DNA from: an uncultured Opitutia bacterium
Lineage (GTDB): Bacteria > Verrucomicrobiota > Verrucomicrobiia > Opitutales > Opitutaceae
Direction: 5' to 3'
Length of the DNA stretch: 64,000 bases
Assembly: GCA_903827245.1 (NCBI GenBank)
Contig: CAIKHO010000078.1
Coordinates: forward strand, 31,059 to 95,058
Part shown: in pieces, positions 37,290 through 46,042 of the stretch
Numbering within the stretch: the first letter of the stretch is position 1
Layout of the letters: each line of letters begins with the position of its first letter
The notes under the pieces: generated by a model
The model's database searches: none
What the model was told of the DNA's origin: nothing
Seen by the model: only the letters and a program-made list of their open reading frames with translations
Program-made: the position numbers and the translations under genes

Positions 37290-38021
37290 TCAAAGATCCC
37301 CGAGCTGCGGACGCAGCACGATTTCCTCCACCACCGTCCGCCGGCCGAGCCGGTAGATGTCGAGGAAAGCCCGCGCCACATCCTCCGCGGGCATGATCCG
37401 CTCCGCTTTCACGCCGCTGCCCGCCCAGGACGGCGACCAGGTCGCGCCGGGATGCACGCAGCATACTCGCACGCCTTTGTCTTTCAGCTCGGTCCGCATG
37501 ACTTTGGACAGGCCAGTGACACCGAACTTTGCCGCACAGTAGCCGGCGCCGCCGGGATACGCTCCCAACCCGGCGATCGAGCTCATGTTGAAAATGTCGC
37601 CCCGGCCACGCTTGATCATGCCGGGCACGAACGCGCGTGAAACGAGAAACACGCTCCGCAGGTTCGCCGCGTACATCCGGTCGAAGTCCGCCACGCTCAT
37701 CTCCGTGAACGGCGCCCCGGCGAACTTGCCGGCATTGTTGACCAGCACATCCACCGCGCCGAAACGCTTCATCACCGCCTGCGCCATCGCCGCGACCGAA
37801 GCCTCGTCGCTCACGTCGCAGGGAAAGATTTCCACCGTCGTGCCTGCCCTGAGCCCAGTTGAAGGGCCGGCCTTCGCGCACGCCCGCGCCACGGTCCCGA
37901 GGTTTTTCGCCGAGCGCGCCACGAGCGCGAGCCGCACTCCGGGCATCTCCCGGGCAAAGACTTTCGCAATCGCCGCGCCTATGCCCTGCGACGCACCAGT
38001 GATGAGGACGACAGGCTTCAT
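37290..38021 (-). CDS. Short-chain dehydrogenase, sepiapterin-reductase-like
   Basis: NADP-dependent SDR of 243 residues: LITGASQGIGAAIAKVF, NNAGKFAGAPF, catalytic Ser147/148, Tyr161 and Lys165 (SSIAGLGAYPGGAGYCAAKFG). The C-terminus RTVVEEIVLRPQLGDL and the stretch VHPGATWSPSWA resemble, from memory, bacterial sepiapterin reductase of Chlorobium type. It lies downstream of PTPS and folE2 on the same strand, supporting a tetrahydrobiopterin role. Residues 52-61 (GPSTGLRAGT) are an in-frame insertion coded by a CCCTGAGCCCAGTTGAAGGG motif. A generic FabG-like role is the alternative. Confidence 0.85.
   Translation of the reverse strand: MKPVVLITGASQGIGAAIAKVFAREMPGVRLALVARSAKNLGTVARACAKAGPSTGLRAGTTVEIFPCDVSDEASVAAMAQAVMKRFGAVDVLVNNAGKFAGAPFTEMSVADFDRMYAANLRSVFLVSRAFVPGMIKRGRGDIFNMSSIAGLGAYPGGAGYCAAKFGVTGLSKVMRTELKDKGVRVCCVHPGATWSPSWAGSGVKAERIMPAEDVARAFLDIYRLGRRTVVEEIVLRPQLGDL
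37847..37866. repeat. CCCTGAGC...GAAGGG dispersed-repeat motif inside the SDR gene
   Basis: CCCTGAGCCCAGTTGAAGGG forms a CCCT/AGGG hairpin and resembles a motif (CCTGAGCTTGTCGAAGG) that is dispersed in many bacterial genomes. It is translated in frame in the loop before the second Rossmann strand pair. Confidence 0.55.
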
Positions 38022-38028
38022 GCATTGA

Positions 38029-38102
38029 TCACGAAAACGCGGAAGGGCGGAAATACCAGAAAATACCCCGGATAGAAATTCCGTGTTTCCGCATTTTCGC
38101 GC
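38029..38102. repeat. Word-type inverted repeat (ACGAAAACGCGGAAGGGCGG)
   Basis: Left arm 38029-38054, right arm ATTCCGTGTTTCCGCATTTT at 38078 onwards. It fills the gap between folE2 and the SDR gene. Confidence 0.75.
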
Positions 38103-38118
38103 TTCGGCGATTCCTTCC

Positions 38119-39090
38119 TCAGCACACCAGCGAGCCGAAATCCATGAAGTCCGCCCTGAAGCCGCCCTTCACGCCCTTGCAGATCACGCTCACCGCGTCG
38201 TGCGAGTGCAATGACTCCAGGTGCGAGCAGGCGATCTGGAAGTCCTTGATCCGCCGGTCGGCGTCGAACTCCCGGTAGAGCAGCCGCGCCGCGTCCTCGA
38301 CGAACTTCAAGTTGGCGCCGTTGAGTTCGGCAAACGCCTGCTCGTCCTCGCGCTTCACCATCACCTGCGTCTCCGTCTGGAGCGCATCGAGACAGTGGGC
38401 CTGGATGTCCTCGATCCAAATTTTCTTGTTGTCCGCCGCCTCGAGGCAGATGCGCGCCTTGCTGCGCTGCGAATGCGGCACGCCGTAGACGCCGCGGACG
38501 TCCCGCGCGTGCTCCGCGAGCTCGGCGCTGCACGGGCAGGCGGAGGAATAGACAAAGTCAAAGTGGATGAACCGCCGGTAGCGCCCGTCGCGGGTCATCA
38601 CGCCCTCGAACGAGACGTCGTAATACTGCCAGCCCGCCAGGCTGCTGCGCAGGCTGGGCCGCAGCAGCGGATAGGAGAACCGCACCTTCAGGCGCGCATC
38701 CTTGCTGTCCACCTTGCGCAGGTAGGCCTTCAGGATTTTGCCCATCCATTCCCCGGTGATCACGCCGTCCTTGTGGTCGTAGAACGAGCGCATGATCCGG
38801 CTCATGTTGATGCCCTTCAGCTCGGCCTCGAGGGAAACGGTGCCCGTGACGCTCGTCTCGAGTGTAAGGGTCTTGCCCGCCTTCGTGCGGTACTTGAGCG
38901 GCAGGCGGAAATTGTGGATGCCGACCTGCTGGATCGGCACGTGGGCCCCCTGGATGGAATCGTGCGCCGCCAGCATCATGTCCGGCATGGACGCGACATA
39001 GGCGGGCGAGGCGCGGAACTTCCGGTCGTAGCCGCGCTTGATCCTGGCCTTCTGCCCGGAGCTCGAATCGTGGAGATACATCGGTTTCAT
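38119..39090 (-). CDS. folE2: GTP cyclohydrolase FolE2 (type IB)
   Basis: Converts GTP to 7,8-dihydroneopterin triphosphate; 323 residues from the ATG at 39090. Marks: [43 protein letters not shown] in parts, [10 protein letters not shown], and the metal/catalytic Cys block [15 protein letters not shown], as in other type IB enzymes; [14 protein letters not shown] follows. It begins 14 nt after the PTPS stop. FolE2 replaces FolE under low zinc in some bacteria; no Zur-like site was recognised. Pairing with PTPS and a sepiapterin-reductase-like SDR points to tetrahydrobiopterin. Confidence 0.94.
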   Translation of the reverse strand: MKPMYLHDSSSGQKARIKRGYDRKFRASPAYVASMPDMMLAAHDSIQGAHVPIQQVGIHNFRLPLKYRTKAGKTLTLETSVTGTVSLEAELKGINMSRIMRSFYDHKDGVITGEWMGKILKAYLRKVDSKDARLKVRFSYPLLRPSLRSSLAGWQYYDVSFEGVMTRDGRYRRFIHFDFVYSSACPCSAELAEHARDVRGVYGVPHSQRSKARICLEAADNKKIWIEDIQAHCLDALQTETQVMVKREDEQAFAELNGANLKFVEDAARLLYREFDADRRIKDFQIACSHLESLHSHDAVSVICKGVKGGFRADFMDFGSLVC

Positions 39091-39104
39091 ATTGGGCGGG
39101 AAGG

Positions 39105-39587
39105 TCAGCCGGAAATGCCGGGGCCGAAGTATTCGGCAAAGTTGCGGGGCGTCTCGTAAAGCCGGACGCAGTGCAGGCGCGCCGGGGCCTTGATGTACGG
39201 CGCGATCTGCTGCCAGAAGGCGATGACCAGGTTCTCCGTCGAGGTAATGATCCCATGGAGAAACGCCACCTCCTCGTTGAGGTTGCGGTGGTCGCAAGGA
39301 TCGAGGATCGCGCGCTGCAGGATCCGCTTCAGCGCGCTGAGATCCATGATGTAGCCGGTGTCCGCGTCGGGCTGGCCGCTGAGCGTGACCTCCAGCACGT
39401 AATTGTGGCCATGCCAGTGCGGATTGGTGCAGAGGCCGTATTGCGCCACGTTCCAGCGCTGGCTCTTCGCCGGGTTGTGCAGCCGGTGGGCCGCGTTAAA
39501 ATGCACCTGTCGGGTGATGAACACGGTCCCGGTGAGCACCTTGGGGCGCGACGCGGCGGGTTTGCGACGGGAGGTTTTCGCAGGCAT
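39105..39587 (-). CDS. 6-pyruvoyl-tetrahydropterin synthase family protein (PTPS-II-like)
   Basis: A 160-residue T-fold enzyme. Zinc ligands are His34 in FNAAHRLHN and His59/His61 in HGHNY. The catalytic Cys53 lies in [11 protein letters not shown], giving a C-x5-HGH spacing as in animal PTPS (CNNPNGHGHNY), whereas bacterial QueD has C-x3-HGH. STTENL-like text ([11 protein letters not shown]) and [11 protein letters not shown] follow. First gene of the operon with folE2 and the SDR. A role in queuosine synthesis cannot be ruled out. Confidence 0.88.
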   Translation of the reverse strand: MPAKTSRRKPAASRPKVLTGTVFITRQVHFNAAHRLHNPAKSQRWNVAQYGLCTNPHWHGHNYVLEVTLSGQPDADTGYIMDLSALKRILQRAILDPCDHRNLNEEVAFLHGIITSTENLVIAFWQQIAPYIKAPARLHCVRLYETPRNFAEYFGPGISG

Positions 39588-39677
39588 GGAGGGTCAGACA
39601 TAGCCAATTTCCCGCCGCGGTCAATGCGGGCCGACACAGGGTAGTGGTACAGTTTGAGATCCATCATTCCAAACCGG

Positions 39678-39814
39678 TTTCGCGCAGAGGCGCAAAGCCG
39701 CAGAGCAAGGCAGAAGTCTCTGTCACATGCGGGTACAGTTTGCGCCGGATCACCAAAAGCGGTTTTGCGGGGCATTTTTGTTTTCACCGTGCCCCTGCGC
39801 CTCGGCGCGATACT
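39678..39814. repeat. Degenerate word-type inverted repeat (CGCAGAGGCGC)
   Basis: TTTCGCGCAGAGGCGCAAAG at 39678 faces the weaker CCTGCGCCTCGGCGCGATAC to 39813. Same family as 24687 and 51248. The rest of the 327-nt space between the divergent PTPS and M61 genes holds no gene that could be seen. Confidence 0.6.
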
Positions 39815-39914
39815 ATGTCTCCGAACGTCATGAGGCTCCGTTCGGTGCGACCTGCAATGGTCCCTATAAACAGATTGACGACCGTGCCGACCCGGCGCCG
39901 CATGGATCACCCCC

Positions 39915-41849
39915 ATGAAAGTATTCTTCCTTCGCGCGTGCGTCATGACCCTCGTGCTGGGCTCAGCCGCGGCCCAGGAGGCCGGCGCGCCGCAGGCGGC
40001 CGCGATGCCGCCGGAGATCGCGGCGCCACGGGACCTGCCCTACCCGGGCACGATCCGCCTATCCGTCGATGCCACCGACCTCGATCACCGCATCTTCCGC
40101 GCGCATGAAACCATTCCCGTGGCAGGCCCGGGTCCGCTGACCCTGCTGTATCCCCAATGGCTGCCCGGCGAGCACGGGCCGAACGGGCCGATCGACCAGT
40201 TCGCGGGCCTCACGGTCCATGCCGGCGGGCAGGCGGTGGAGTGGAAACGCGACACGGTCGAGATCTCGGCCTTTCATGTCACCGTGCCGGCTGGCGTGCA
40301 GCAACTGGACCTGGATTTCCAGTTCGTTACCCCCGTCGAGGGCAAGGTGGGGCGCATCGTCGTCACCCCAAACATGCTGAATCTCGAATGGAACACCGTG
40401 ATGCTCTACCCCGCGGGATATTTTGCCTCCCGCATCACGGTCGACGCCGACCTGAAGCTGCCCGAGTCCTGGGGATTCGGCACGGCGTTGGAGACTGCCG
40501 CGACCGACCGTAATGTCACGCGGTTCAAGCCGGTGTCGCTCGATACCCTGGTCGATTCGCCGATCTTTGCCGGGCGGTATTTCAAGCAACTCGATCTCGA
40601 TCCCGGCGCCGCCGTGCCGGTCCATCTCAACCTGGTCGCGGACAAGGCCGCGCTGCTCGAGGTGAAGCCCGAGCAGCTCGCGATCCACCGCGCCTTGGTG
40701 CAGCAGGCCTACAAGCTCTACGGCTCACGCCACTACGATCACTACGACTTCCTGCTGGCCCTGACCGACAACCTCGGCGGCATCGGGCTGGAGCACCACC
40801 GGTCCAGCGAGAACAGCGTGGTGCCGAAATATTTCACGGACTGGGAAGCCTCGTTCGTCGGGCGCGACCTCCTGGCGCACGAGTACACCCACTCCTGGAA
40901 CGGCAAGTTCCGCCGGCCCGCCGATCTCTGGATTCCCAATTTCAACGTCCCCATGCGCGACAGCTTGCTCTGGGTTTACGAGGGCCAGACCCAGTACTGG
41001 GGCTACGTGCTGGCGGCGCGCTCGGGCCTGCTCACGATACAACAGGTGCTCGACGCCCTCGCCGCGGTCGCCGCCGCCTACAACGACAATCGCGCCGGCC
41101 GCGCCTGGCGCGCGATGCAGGACACCACCAACGATCCCATCATCGCCAACCGCGCGCCGCTGTCGTGGCCCTCTTGGCAGCGCAGCGAGGACTATTATTC
41201 CGAGGGCCAGCTGATCTGGCTGGATGCCGACACCCTCATCCGCGAGCAGACCAAGGGCACGAAGTCGCTCGACGATTTTGCCCGCGCCTTCTTCGGCATC
41301 GCCGACGGCCGCTTCACGCCGGTGACCTACACGTTCGACGACATCGTGCAGGCTTTGAACGGCGTGACGCCTTACGACTGGGCCGGCTTCCTGCGCTCGC
41401 GCCTCGATGGCCATGGACCCGGCGCGCCGCTCGACGGATTCAGGCGCGGCGGCTACCAGCTCGTCTACACGGACACGGCGTCGGAGTACTCCAAAGGCGT
41501 GGAAAAGCTGCGCAAGGGCACTGACTTCACCTACTCGCTGGGCCTGACCGTCGGCAAGGAGGGGGCCCTGACCGCCGTGGCCTGGGATGGACCGGCCTTC
41601 AAAGCGGGATTGATCCCCGGAACGCAACTCGTCGCCGTCAACGGCACCGCCTACGACGCCGACGATCTCAAGGACGTGCTGAAGGCCGCTGCAAGTCCAG
41701 GCGCGGCGCCGATTGAACTGCTCGTGAAAAACGGCGACCGCTACCGGACCGTGTCCATCGACTATCATGGAGGACTGCGCTACCCTCACCTCGAGCGCAT
41801 CGCCGACGTCCCGTCTCGGCTCGACGACATCCTAACGGCCCGAAAGTAA
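39915..41849 (+). CDS. M61 family metallopeptidase with PDZ domain
   Basis: Secreted glycyl-aminopeptidase-type enzyme, 644 residues with signal peptide (MKVFFLRACVMTLVLGSAAA). N-terminal beta-sandwich (about 40-240), zinc motif HEYTHSW with His322, Glu323, His326 and the downstream Glu in WVYEGQTQYWG (about 356), and a C-terminal PDZ domain (about 540-630, SLGLTVGKEGALTAVAWDGPAFKAGLIPG). It probably trims peptides starting with Gly or Ala outside the cytoplasm. It stands alone; an inverted repeat follows the stop. Confidence 0.94.
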   Translation: MKVFFLRACVMTLVLGSAAAQEAGAPQAAAMPPEIAAPRDLPYPGTIRLSVDATDLDHRIFRAHETIPVAGPGPLTLLYPQWLPGEHGPNGPIDQFAGLTVHAGGQAVEWKRDTVEISAFHVTVPAGVQQLDLDFQFVTPVEGKVGRIVVTPNMLNLEWNTVMLYPAGYFASRITVDADLKLPESWGFGTALETAATDRNVTRFKPVSLDTLVDSPIFAGRYFKQLDLDPGAAVPVHLNLVADKAALLEVKPEQLAIHRALVQQAYKLYGSRHYDHYDFLLALTDNLGGIGLEHHRSSENSVVPKYFTDWEASFVGRDLLAHEYTHSWNGKFRRPADLWIPNFNVPMRDSLLWVYEGQTQYWGYVLAARSGLLTIQQVLDALAAVAAAYNDNRAGRAWRAMQDTTNDPIIANRAPLSWPSWQRSEDYYSEGQLIWLDADTLIREQTKGTKSLDDFARAFFGIADGRFTPVTYTFDDIVQALNGVTPYDWAGFLRSRLDGHGPGAPLDGFRRGGYQLVYTDTASEYSKGVEKLRKGTDFTYSLGLTVGKEGALTAVAWDGPAFKAGLIPGTQLVAVNGTAYDADDLKDVLKAAASPGAAPIELLVKNGDRYRTVSIDYHGGLRYPHLERIADVPSRLDDILTARK

Positions 41850-41901
41850 ACGTCAGCGGAGACCCGCCAGACAAGTCGGCCGTTACGGTCCTCTGCCCGG
41901 A

Positions 41902-41972
41902 TGTACGAGCGGCTTCATGCCGCGATGCTTCGCAGAGCAGACCCAACATCGCGGCATGAAGCCGCTCGTACA
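41902..41972. repeat. Perfect REP-like inverted pair (GAGCGGCTTCATGCC)
   Basis: Perfect 26-nt arms at 41902-41927 and 41947-41972 around a 19-nt loop. The outer tetranucleotide is GTAC rather than the GTAG of its relatives at 9463 and 22099. Confidence 0.93.
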
Positions 41973-42044
41973 TTTTAAACTGACACGCTACGATCTGACA
42001 AGCTGCGCTTCCAAAGCCGCGAATCTGCACCAGGTAGACGGGAC

Positions 42045-43532
42045 TCAAGGTTGTCCCCGTCCCACCTCGAGGTCGAAGACGCCGGTGATCACTTTTCCGC
42101 CAACCTTGGCCTGAACCCACATGCGGTATGCGCCGGGCTGGGGAAACAGGTAGGGAAATGAAATCGCATTGCCCGCGGCGGCGGGGTGCAGGTGCATATT
42201 GTGATCCATCGGCGCCGCTTGACCCGTCTCGCGGTTGGCTTGCGCCGTGAAATAATCCTGCGCCGCCATCGAGATCGTGCCCATCGGATGCAGGTGCGCG
42301 AAGACCGATCCATCGGAGCGCCGCATCGCCGCGTGGCCGAGCATGCCCATGTAGGGTTCGATTTCCGCGGGCCGGCCGGACTCGTCCTGGACCGTGAAAT
42401 CAAGGCTCACTTCCTCGCCCGCGCGCAACTTGCGTCCGCTCGTGAGAACAAGGCCCGGCCCTTGGCTGGAACCGGTGGCAGCAGCTCCGACCTGCCAGGA
42501 GTCATCCGGATCGCGGCCGGGAAGCGTGCGCGCCGGCAATTCCGCGTTCCCCGGATTCAGGTCCACCGTCGTCATCAGGGTCGCCGCGAAACCCGTTTCG
42601 TAGGTGATGTCCGCGTACAACCGGTAGTGGCCGTCGGGCAGCGGCGGCACCTGAACGTTGAACGATCGCGGTCCGGTTCGGACCGGATGCACATGGGCCA
42701 TCGCATCGAGCTGCGGTTCGCGGATCATGAAAACGTGCATCAGCTTTCCGTGATCGGGGATGAGCAGCAGCCGGTCACCGGAATAGTTTCCGTCCGGTGC
42801 AACCGAAAGGTGCAGCACGCGTGAATCGCCCGCACCCGACACCGTCGCCTCCATGGAATTCGGGCGATAGATCTGGTTGCTCCGGTAATCGCGGTCGACC
42901 GCCTGCCACCATTGCTTTCCGCCATAGAGGCACGTACCCAGAACGAGTGCCGCCGCGGCAATCGCAACAAAGCCGCGCCGGCGTTGAGCCGACGTGAGCG
43001 GCGCATCCGGCGGCAGCACGCTCTCCCTCACGCCCGTGCCCACCAGCGTCACGGCACCGAGGAAGAGCAGGCCGCCCAAGGCCGTGAGGAGAATCTCCAA
43101 ACCCGCCGACATAGGCAGGCGCTGCGTCGCCGTCGCGACCACCGGCACAATCGCCGTGCCGCGTCCCTGCGCGCCCTCGACCGTCACGTGAACGCTGTAG
43201 GATCCGCTGCTCATCAGCCAGAGTTCGCCGTGCCGCAGCGCGGGTTCCCCGGGGACCGCCATCGCTTCATCCGGCGGCGGCGCGCCCGTCAAACCGGCGC
43301 GCCAATTCACCGGCAAGACCGTCACTTTAACCGGCCCGGATTCCTCCTTGAGCAACCGGACGTTGATTTCGGCCCGGCCGGGCACCACCGGCGGCGGCAA
43401 GATGATGACGCGAACGGGATAAGGTCCCGCCGTTCCGTCGAACACCACCGCCGGGCTGCCGATGTGGGCCCGAGCGGGAAATGCGGCCAGCCCGAGCAGC
43501 GCCGCCAGGATGAGGCCAGGGCGGAAATTCAT
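42045..43532 (-). CDS. Secreted/membrane protein with HVHP and HLHP motifs, function unknown
   Basis: Not recognised by name. 495 residues from the ATG at 43532, which overlaps the upstream gene's stop by 4 nt. Signal peptide (MNFRPGLILAALLGLAAFPA), mature start AHIGSPAVVFDGTAGPYPV, an Ig-like domain to about 135, two spans near 145-165 and 185-205, then beta-rich domains with DHGKLMHVFMIREPQLDAMAHVHP, HAAMRRSDGSVFAHLHPMG and MDHNMHLHP. The His/Met motifs recall YtkA/FixH or copper-handling periplasmic domains. Metal binding is inferred only. Confidence 0.75.
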   Translation of the reverse strand: MNFRPGLILAALLGLAAFPARAHIGSPAVVFDGTAGPYPVRVIILPPPVVPGRAEINVRLLKEESGPVKVTVLPVNWRAGLTGAPPPDEAMAVPGEPALRHGELWLMSSGSYSVHVTVEGAQGRGTAIVPVVATATQRLPMSAGLEILLTALGGLLFLGAVTLVGTGVRESVLPPDAPLTSAQRRRGFVAIAAAALVLGTCLYGGKQWWQAVDRDYRSNQIYRPNSMEATVSGAGDSRVLHLSVAPDGNYSGDRLLLIPDHGKLMHVFMIREPQLDAMAHVHPVRTGPRSFNVQVPPLPDGHYRLYADITYETGFAATLMTTVDLNPGNAELPARTLPGRDPDDSWQVGAAATGSSQGPGLVLTSGRKLRAGEEVSLDFTVQDESGRPAEIEPYMGMLGHAAMRRSDGSVFAHLHPMGTISMAAQDYFTAQANRETGQAAPMDHNMHLHPAAAGNAISFPYLFPQPGAYRMWVQAKVGGKVITGVFDLEVGRGQP

Positions 43533-44707
43533 CGTCTCACCCGGGTCATCCAGTTGCCGAAACGCAGGCCGAGAAAGGAGGTGCCGAACGCCGCGACCAG
43601 CGCCGCCAGGACGGAGCCAAGGCGCCAGCCATCCTGATCGGGATAAAATTCCCTCCAGCCCGGATTCGGCATCGCATTGTAGCCCCACATGCGCCCTCCG
43701 GCGAAAAACCAGTTGTTGGCCGCCGGCGTCAGCAGAAATCGGGAGAATTCCCATTGCGCCGATAGAAAAACCATGAGGAACAGCACACCGAACGCCGCGG
43801 CAAAGACCAGTTCGCGGCGCCAGCCCCGCCCCACATCGACGCGTTGCCGGAGCAGGTCGACGACGATGGCCGGCAAAACCTCCCACTGTGGAAACGGCGG
43901 CGGCACCATGTGGGTCACCGGGTTGTAGATGGGGCCCAGTTTCGGCGTCGCCGGGAAAAGCTGCAGGATCCAGACGATCGCGCACATGAACAGCATGTTC
44001 CCGCCGGCGGCGATGGTCGTCCCCCAGCGCAGCTTCGAGGCGCGGCCGATCGCGGACAGGAAGAACGGGAGGACAATCGAAACCAGCAGGAAATAACCGG
44101 ACGAATGCTGCCGGTTGGGCCAGATCTCGGTGAGAAACAGCCCCATCGTGCCGCCCATGACCAATCCGCCGATCCAGCAGAAGGACCAGGCGGCCCAGAC
44201 GCTGCCGCCAGGGCGATTCTGTTCCCGCAGCAGGAGGAGCCAGGTCCCGATGCGCAGGCCGACCACCCCGAGAAACAGCAGGACGTGCGGCGGGCTGATG
44301 ATCTTCACGTCGAGCCCGTAGGCATTGTGCCACCAGTTATCGAACGGCGCCGACGTGATCATCGCCACCGCGCCCCAGATGGCGATCCAGGCGCCGAACG
44401 GGGCATAACCACCCCACAGCCCGACACTGCCGGCACGCTCGGCCGGACTGGCGAGATACGTGGTGCGGATCGCCAGCCAGCCGCTGATGAACCCGCCGCT
44501 CGCGCCGCCCAGGTAGATGGCGATGTGCGCCGGCGTCCAAAATGTGTCCCGCCCGATCGTCAGGTGCCACGAGATGTCCCACGACAGTCCGATGCTGACC
44601 AGCGTCGCGGCGGCAACGAGGGCCGGCACCGCCCAGGCATCGCCAGCAACGCCCTGCCAAGCCGGCAAAGGGGATTCCAGGGTTTGGCTGCCGGTCATGG
44701 CGCGCAT
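43529..44707 (-). CDS. Polytopic membrane protein, function unknown
   Basis: A 392-residue protein with about nine to ten hydrophobic spans (for example VPALVAAATLVSIGLSWDIS, YFLLVSIVLPFFLSAIG, LVFAAAFGVLFLMVFLS). Short conserved-looking loops contain ISWHLTIGRDTFWTPAHI, APFDNWWHNAYGLDVKIISPPH and TEIWPNRQHSSGY, with many His and Trp residues. It is translationally coupled to the downstream HVHP/HLHP protein. An ATG at 44698 is an alternative start. The His positions could bind metal or haem; no family can be named. Confidence 0.75.
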   Translation of the reverse strand: MRAMTGSQTLESPLPAWQGVAGDAWAVPALVAAATLVSIGLSWDISWHLTIGRDTFWTPAHIAIYLGGASGGFISGWLAIRTTYLASPAERAGSVGLWGGYAPFGAWIAIWGAVAMITSAPFDNWWHNAYGLDVKIISPPHVLLFLGVVGLRIGTWLLLLREQNRPGGSVWAAWSFCWIGGLVMGGTMGLFLTEIWPNRQHSSGYFLLVSIVLPFFLSAIGRASKLRWGTTIAAGGNMLFMCAIVWILQLFPATPKLGPIYNPVTHMVPPPFPQWEVLPAIVVDLLRQRVDVGRGWRRELVFAAAFGVLFLMVFLSAQWEFSRFLLTPAANNWFFAGGRMWGYNAMPNPGWREFYPDQDGWRLGSVLAALVAAFGTSFLGLRFGNWMTRVRR

Positions 44708-44986
44708 GGAATCTGGCGGCCTGCTGAGGGAATGGATTTCAATTCCATGAATCTATGTTAGCAGACCGGCACCCCCGTTTGCATCGGTCGAAAGTCACGG
44801 CGAGACCATGACCAAGCGCGACGGAGGATCCACCGAAAAGTGACCTCGGGAATGTATGAGCCACGACGTTGATGCCATGAACCGCCACTCATCACCCGGC
44901 GTTGCCACGGCGCGAGAAGGTGGGCCGTAAGTTTGAACAGCGACATGGCCGGTGTGACTCGGAGGACAATTGTCTTTCGGGAGTTC
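44708..44986. other. Gene-free spacer
   Basis: Between the membrane protein start and the DUF4097 stop. No credible coding frame, strong hairpin or dispersed repeat was seen here, unlike most other spacers in the window. Confidence 0.5.
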
Positions 44987-45838
44987 TTAGCGCGCCAGGA
45001 TTTCGATGCTGCCGCTGTCAGAACGCAGCCGAAAAAGCGGTCCGCCGCCGTTGACGCTGCCGGTGAGCTGGCTCCTTCCGGGGCCGCCTTTTGCGACGGT
45101 GATCGGCAGGCCGTCAATCTCGACATGACTTGTGCTCGTAATGGCATCGAGCATGAACCCGGCCATCCGGTCCACCGTGAGGTGCATGCTGCCGCCGGAG
45201 GTCCGGACTTCGCAGTCACCCTTGATCGCGCCGGAGATGGCGGCGCGAATGCTGCCGCCGCCCGTCGACGCCTGGAGCGTGTTTTCGGCCGACTCGATCC
45301 AAACGCTGCCGCCGCCGGTCGCGGCTTCGATTCCGCCTCCAATCCGTCCGAGATTGAGTTCGCCACCGCCGGTATGCGCATGAACGAATCCCGCGAGGTC
45401 GCCCACCGTGACCCGACCGCCGGAGGAATCCAGATCGACCGCGAAATTGGCCGGCACGGTGATGAAAAAATCAGCCTGCACGGGCGGCCACGATCCGGCA
45501 TGAAACATTGGACGGAGCCCGTCGTATTTCGCCCGCGCAGTGATTTCGTTGCCTTGCTGCGTGCAGCTCAAGGTGAACGCCTTCAGCAGTTCATCGGCCT
45601 GGGCTTCGCTGTCGGCGCAAATTTTTCTCTTCGCGCTGATTGTCACCACCCTGCCTGCCGATAATCGCACCTGGATGACGCCGCCATTTGTTTCCACATG
45701 GAGGATGCCGCCAGCCGGGACGGAAAAGGACCTTGTGCTGACGCGTTCGATCACGGCGGGTTCAGCAGACGCAAACGCATGGCCGAGCAGGCATGCAATG
45801 AGGGCAAGACCCGCCAGGGAACAGGGTAGGCATTTCAT
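44987..45838 (-). CDS. DUF4097 beta-strand-repeat exported protein
   Basis: A 283-residue protein with a signal peptide (MKCLPCSLAGLALIACLLGH) and a right-handed beta-solenoid pattern typical of DUF4097: HVETNGGVIQVRLSAG, VDLDSSGGRVTVGDL, HTGGGELNLGRIGGGIEAATGGGSVWIESAENTLQASTGG in short repeats ending SDSGSIEILAR. It lies 204 nt downstream of the response regulator on the same strand. DUF4097 proteins are often near envelope-stress regulators, so it may report or modulate the kinase. The function is not established. Confidence 0.88.
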   Translation of the reverse strand: MKCLPCSLAGLALIACLLGHAFASAEPAVIERVSTRSFSVPAGGILHVETNGGVIQVRLSAGRVVTISAKRKICADSEAQADELLKAFTLSCTQQGNEITARAKYDGLRPMFHAGSWPPVQADFFITVPANFAVDLDSSGGRVTVGDLAGFVHAHTGGGELNLGRIGGGIEAATGGGSVWIESAENTLQASTGGGSIRAAISGAIKGDCEVRTSGGSMHLTVDRMAGFMLDAITSTSHVEIDGLPITVAKGGPGRSQLTGSVNGGGPLFRLRSDSGSIEILAR

Positions 45839-46042
45839 GGGATGGCCTTGGAAGGAGTCAGGTGGCTCAGCGCCGTGATTTTCGGCAGCCATCGCCACGA
45901 TCATGATCCAACCGAAGACTCTTAGTCGTGAGATCGAGGGTGAACGGGGAAACTTTCATCAACGAACAGTATCAAATCACACCGGCTGCCCGCATGTGCC
46001 GTTAGTCATGGTCGCGAGCCTGACGGTCAATTGCCACCCGGT

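Noticed and set aside
44758..45501. Minus-strand frame overlapping the DUF4097 gene
   Set aside because: Ser/Arg-rich frame-shifted text with no family features; DUF4097 repeats are in the other frame.
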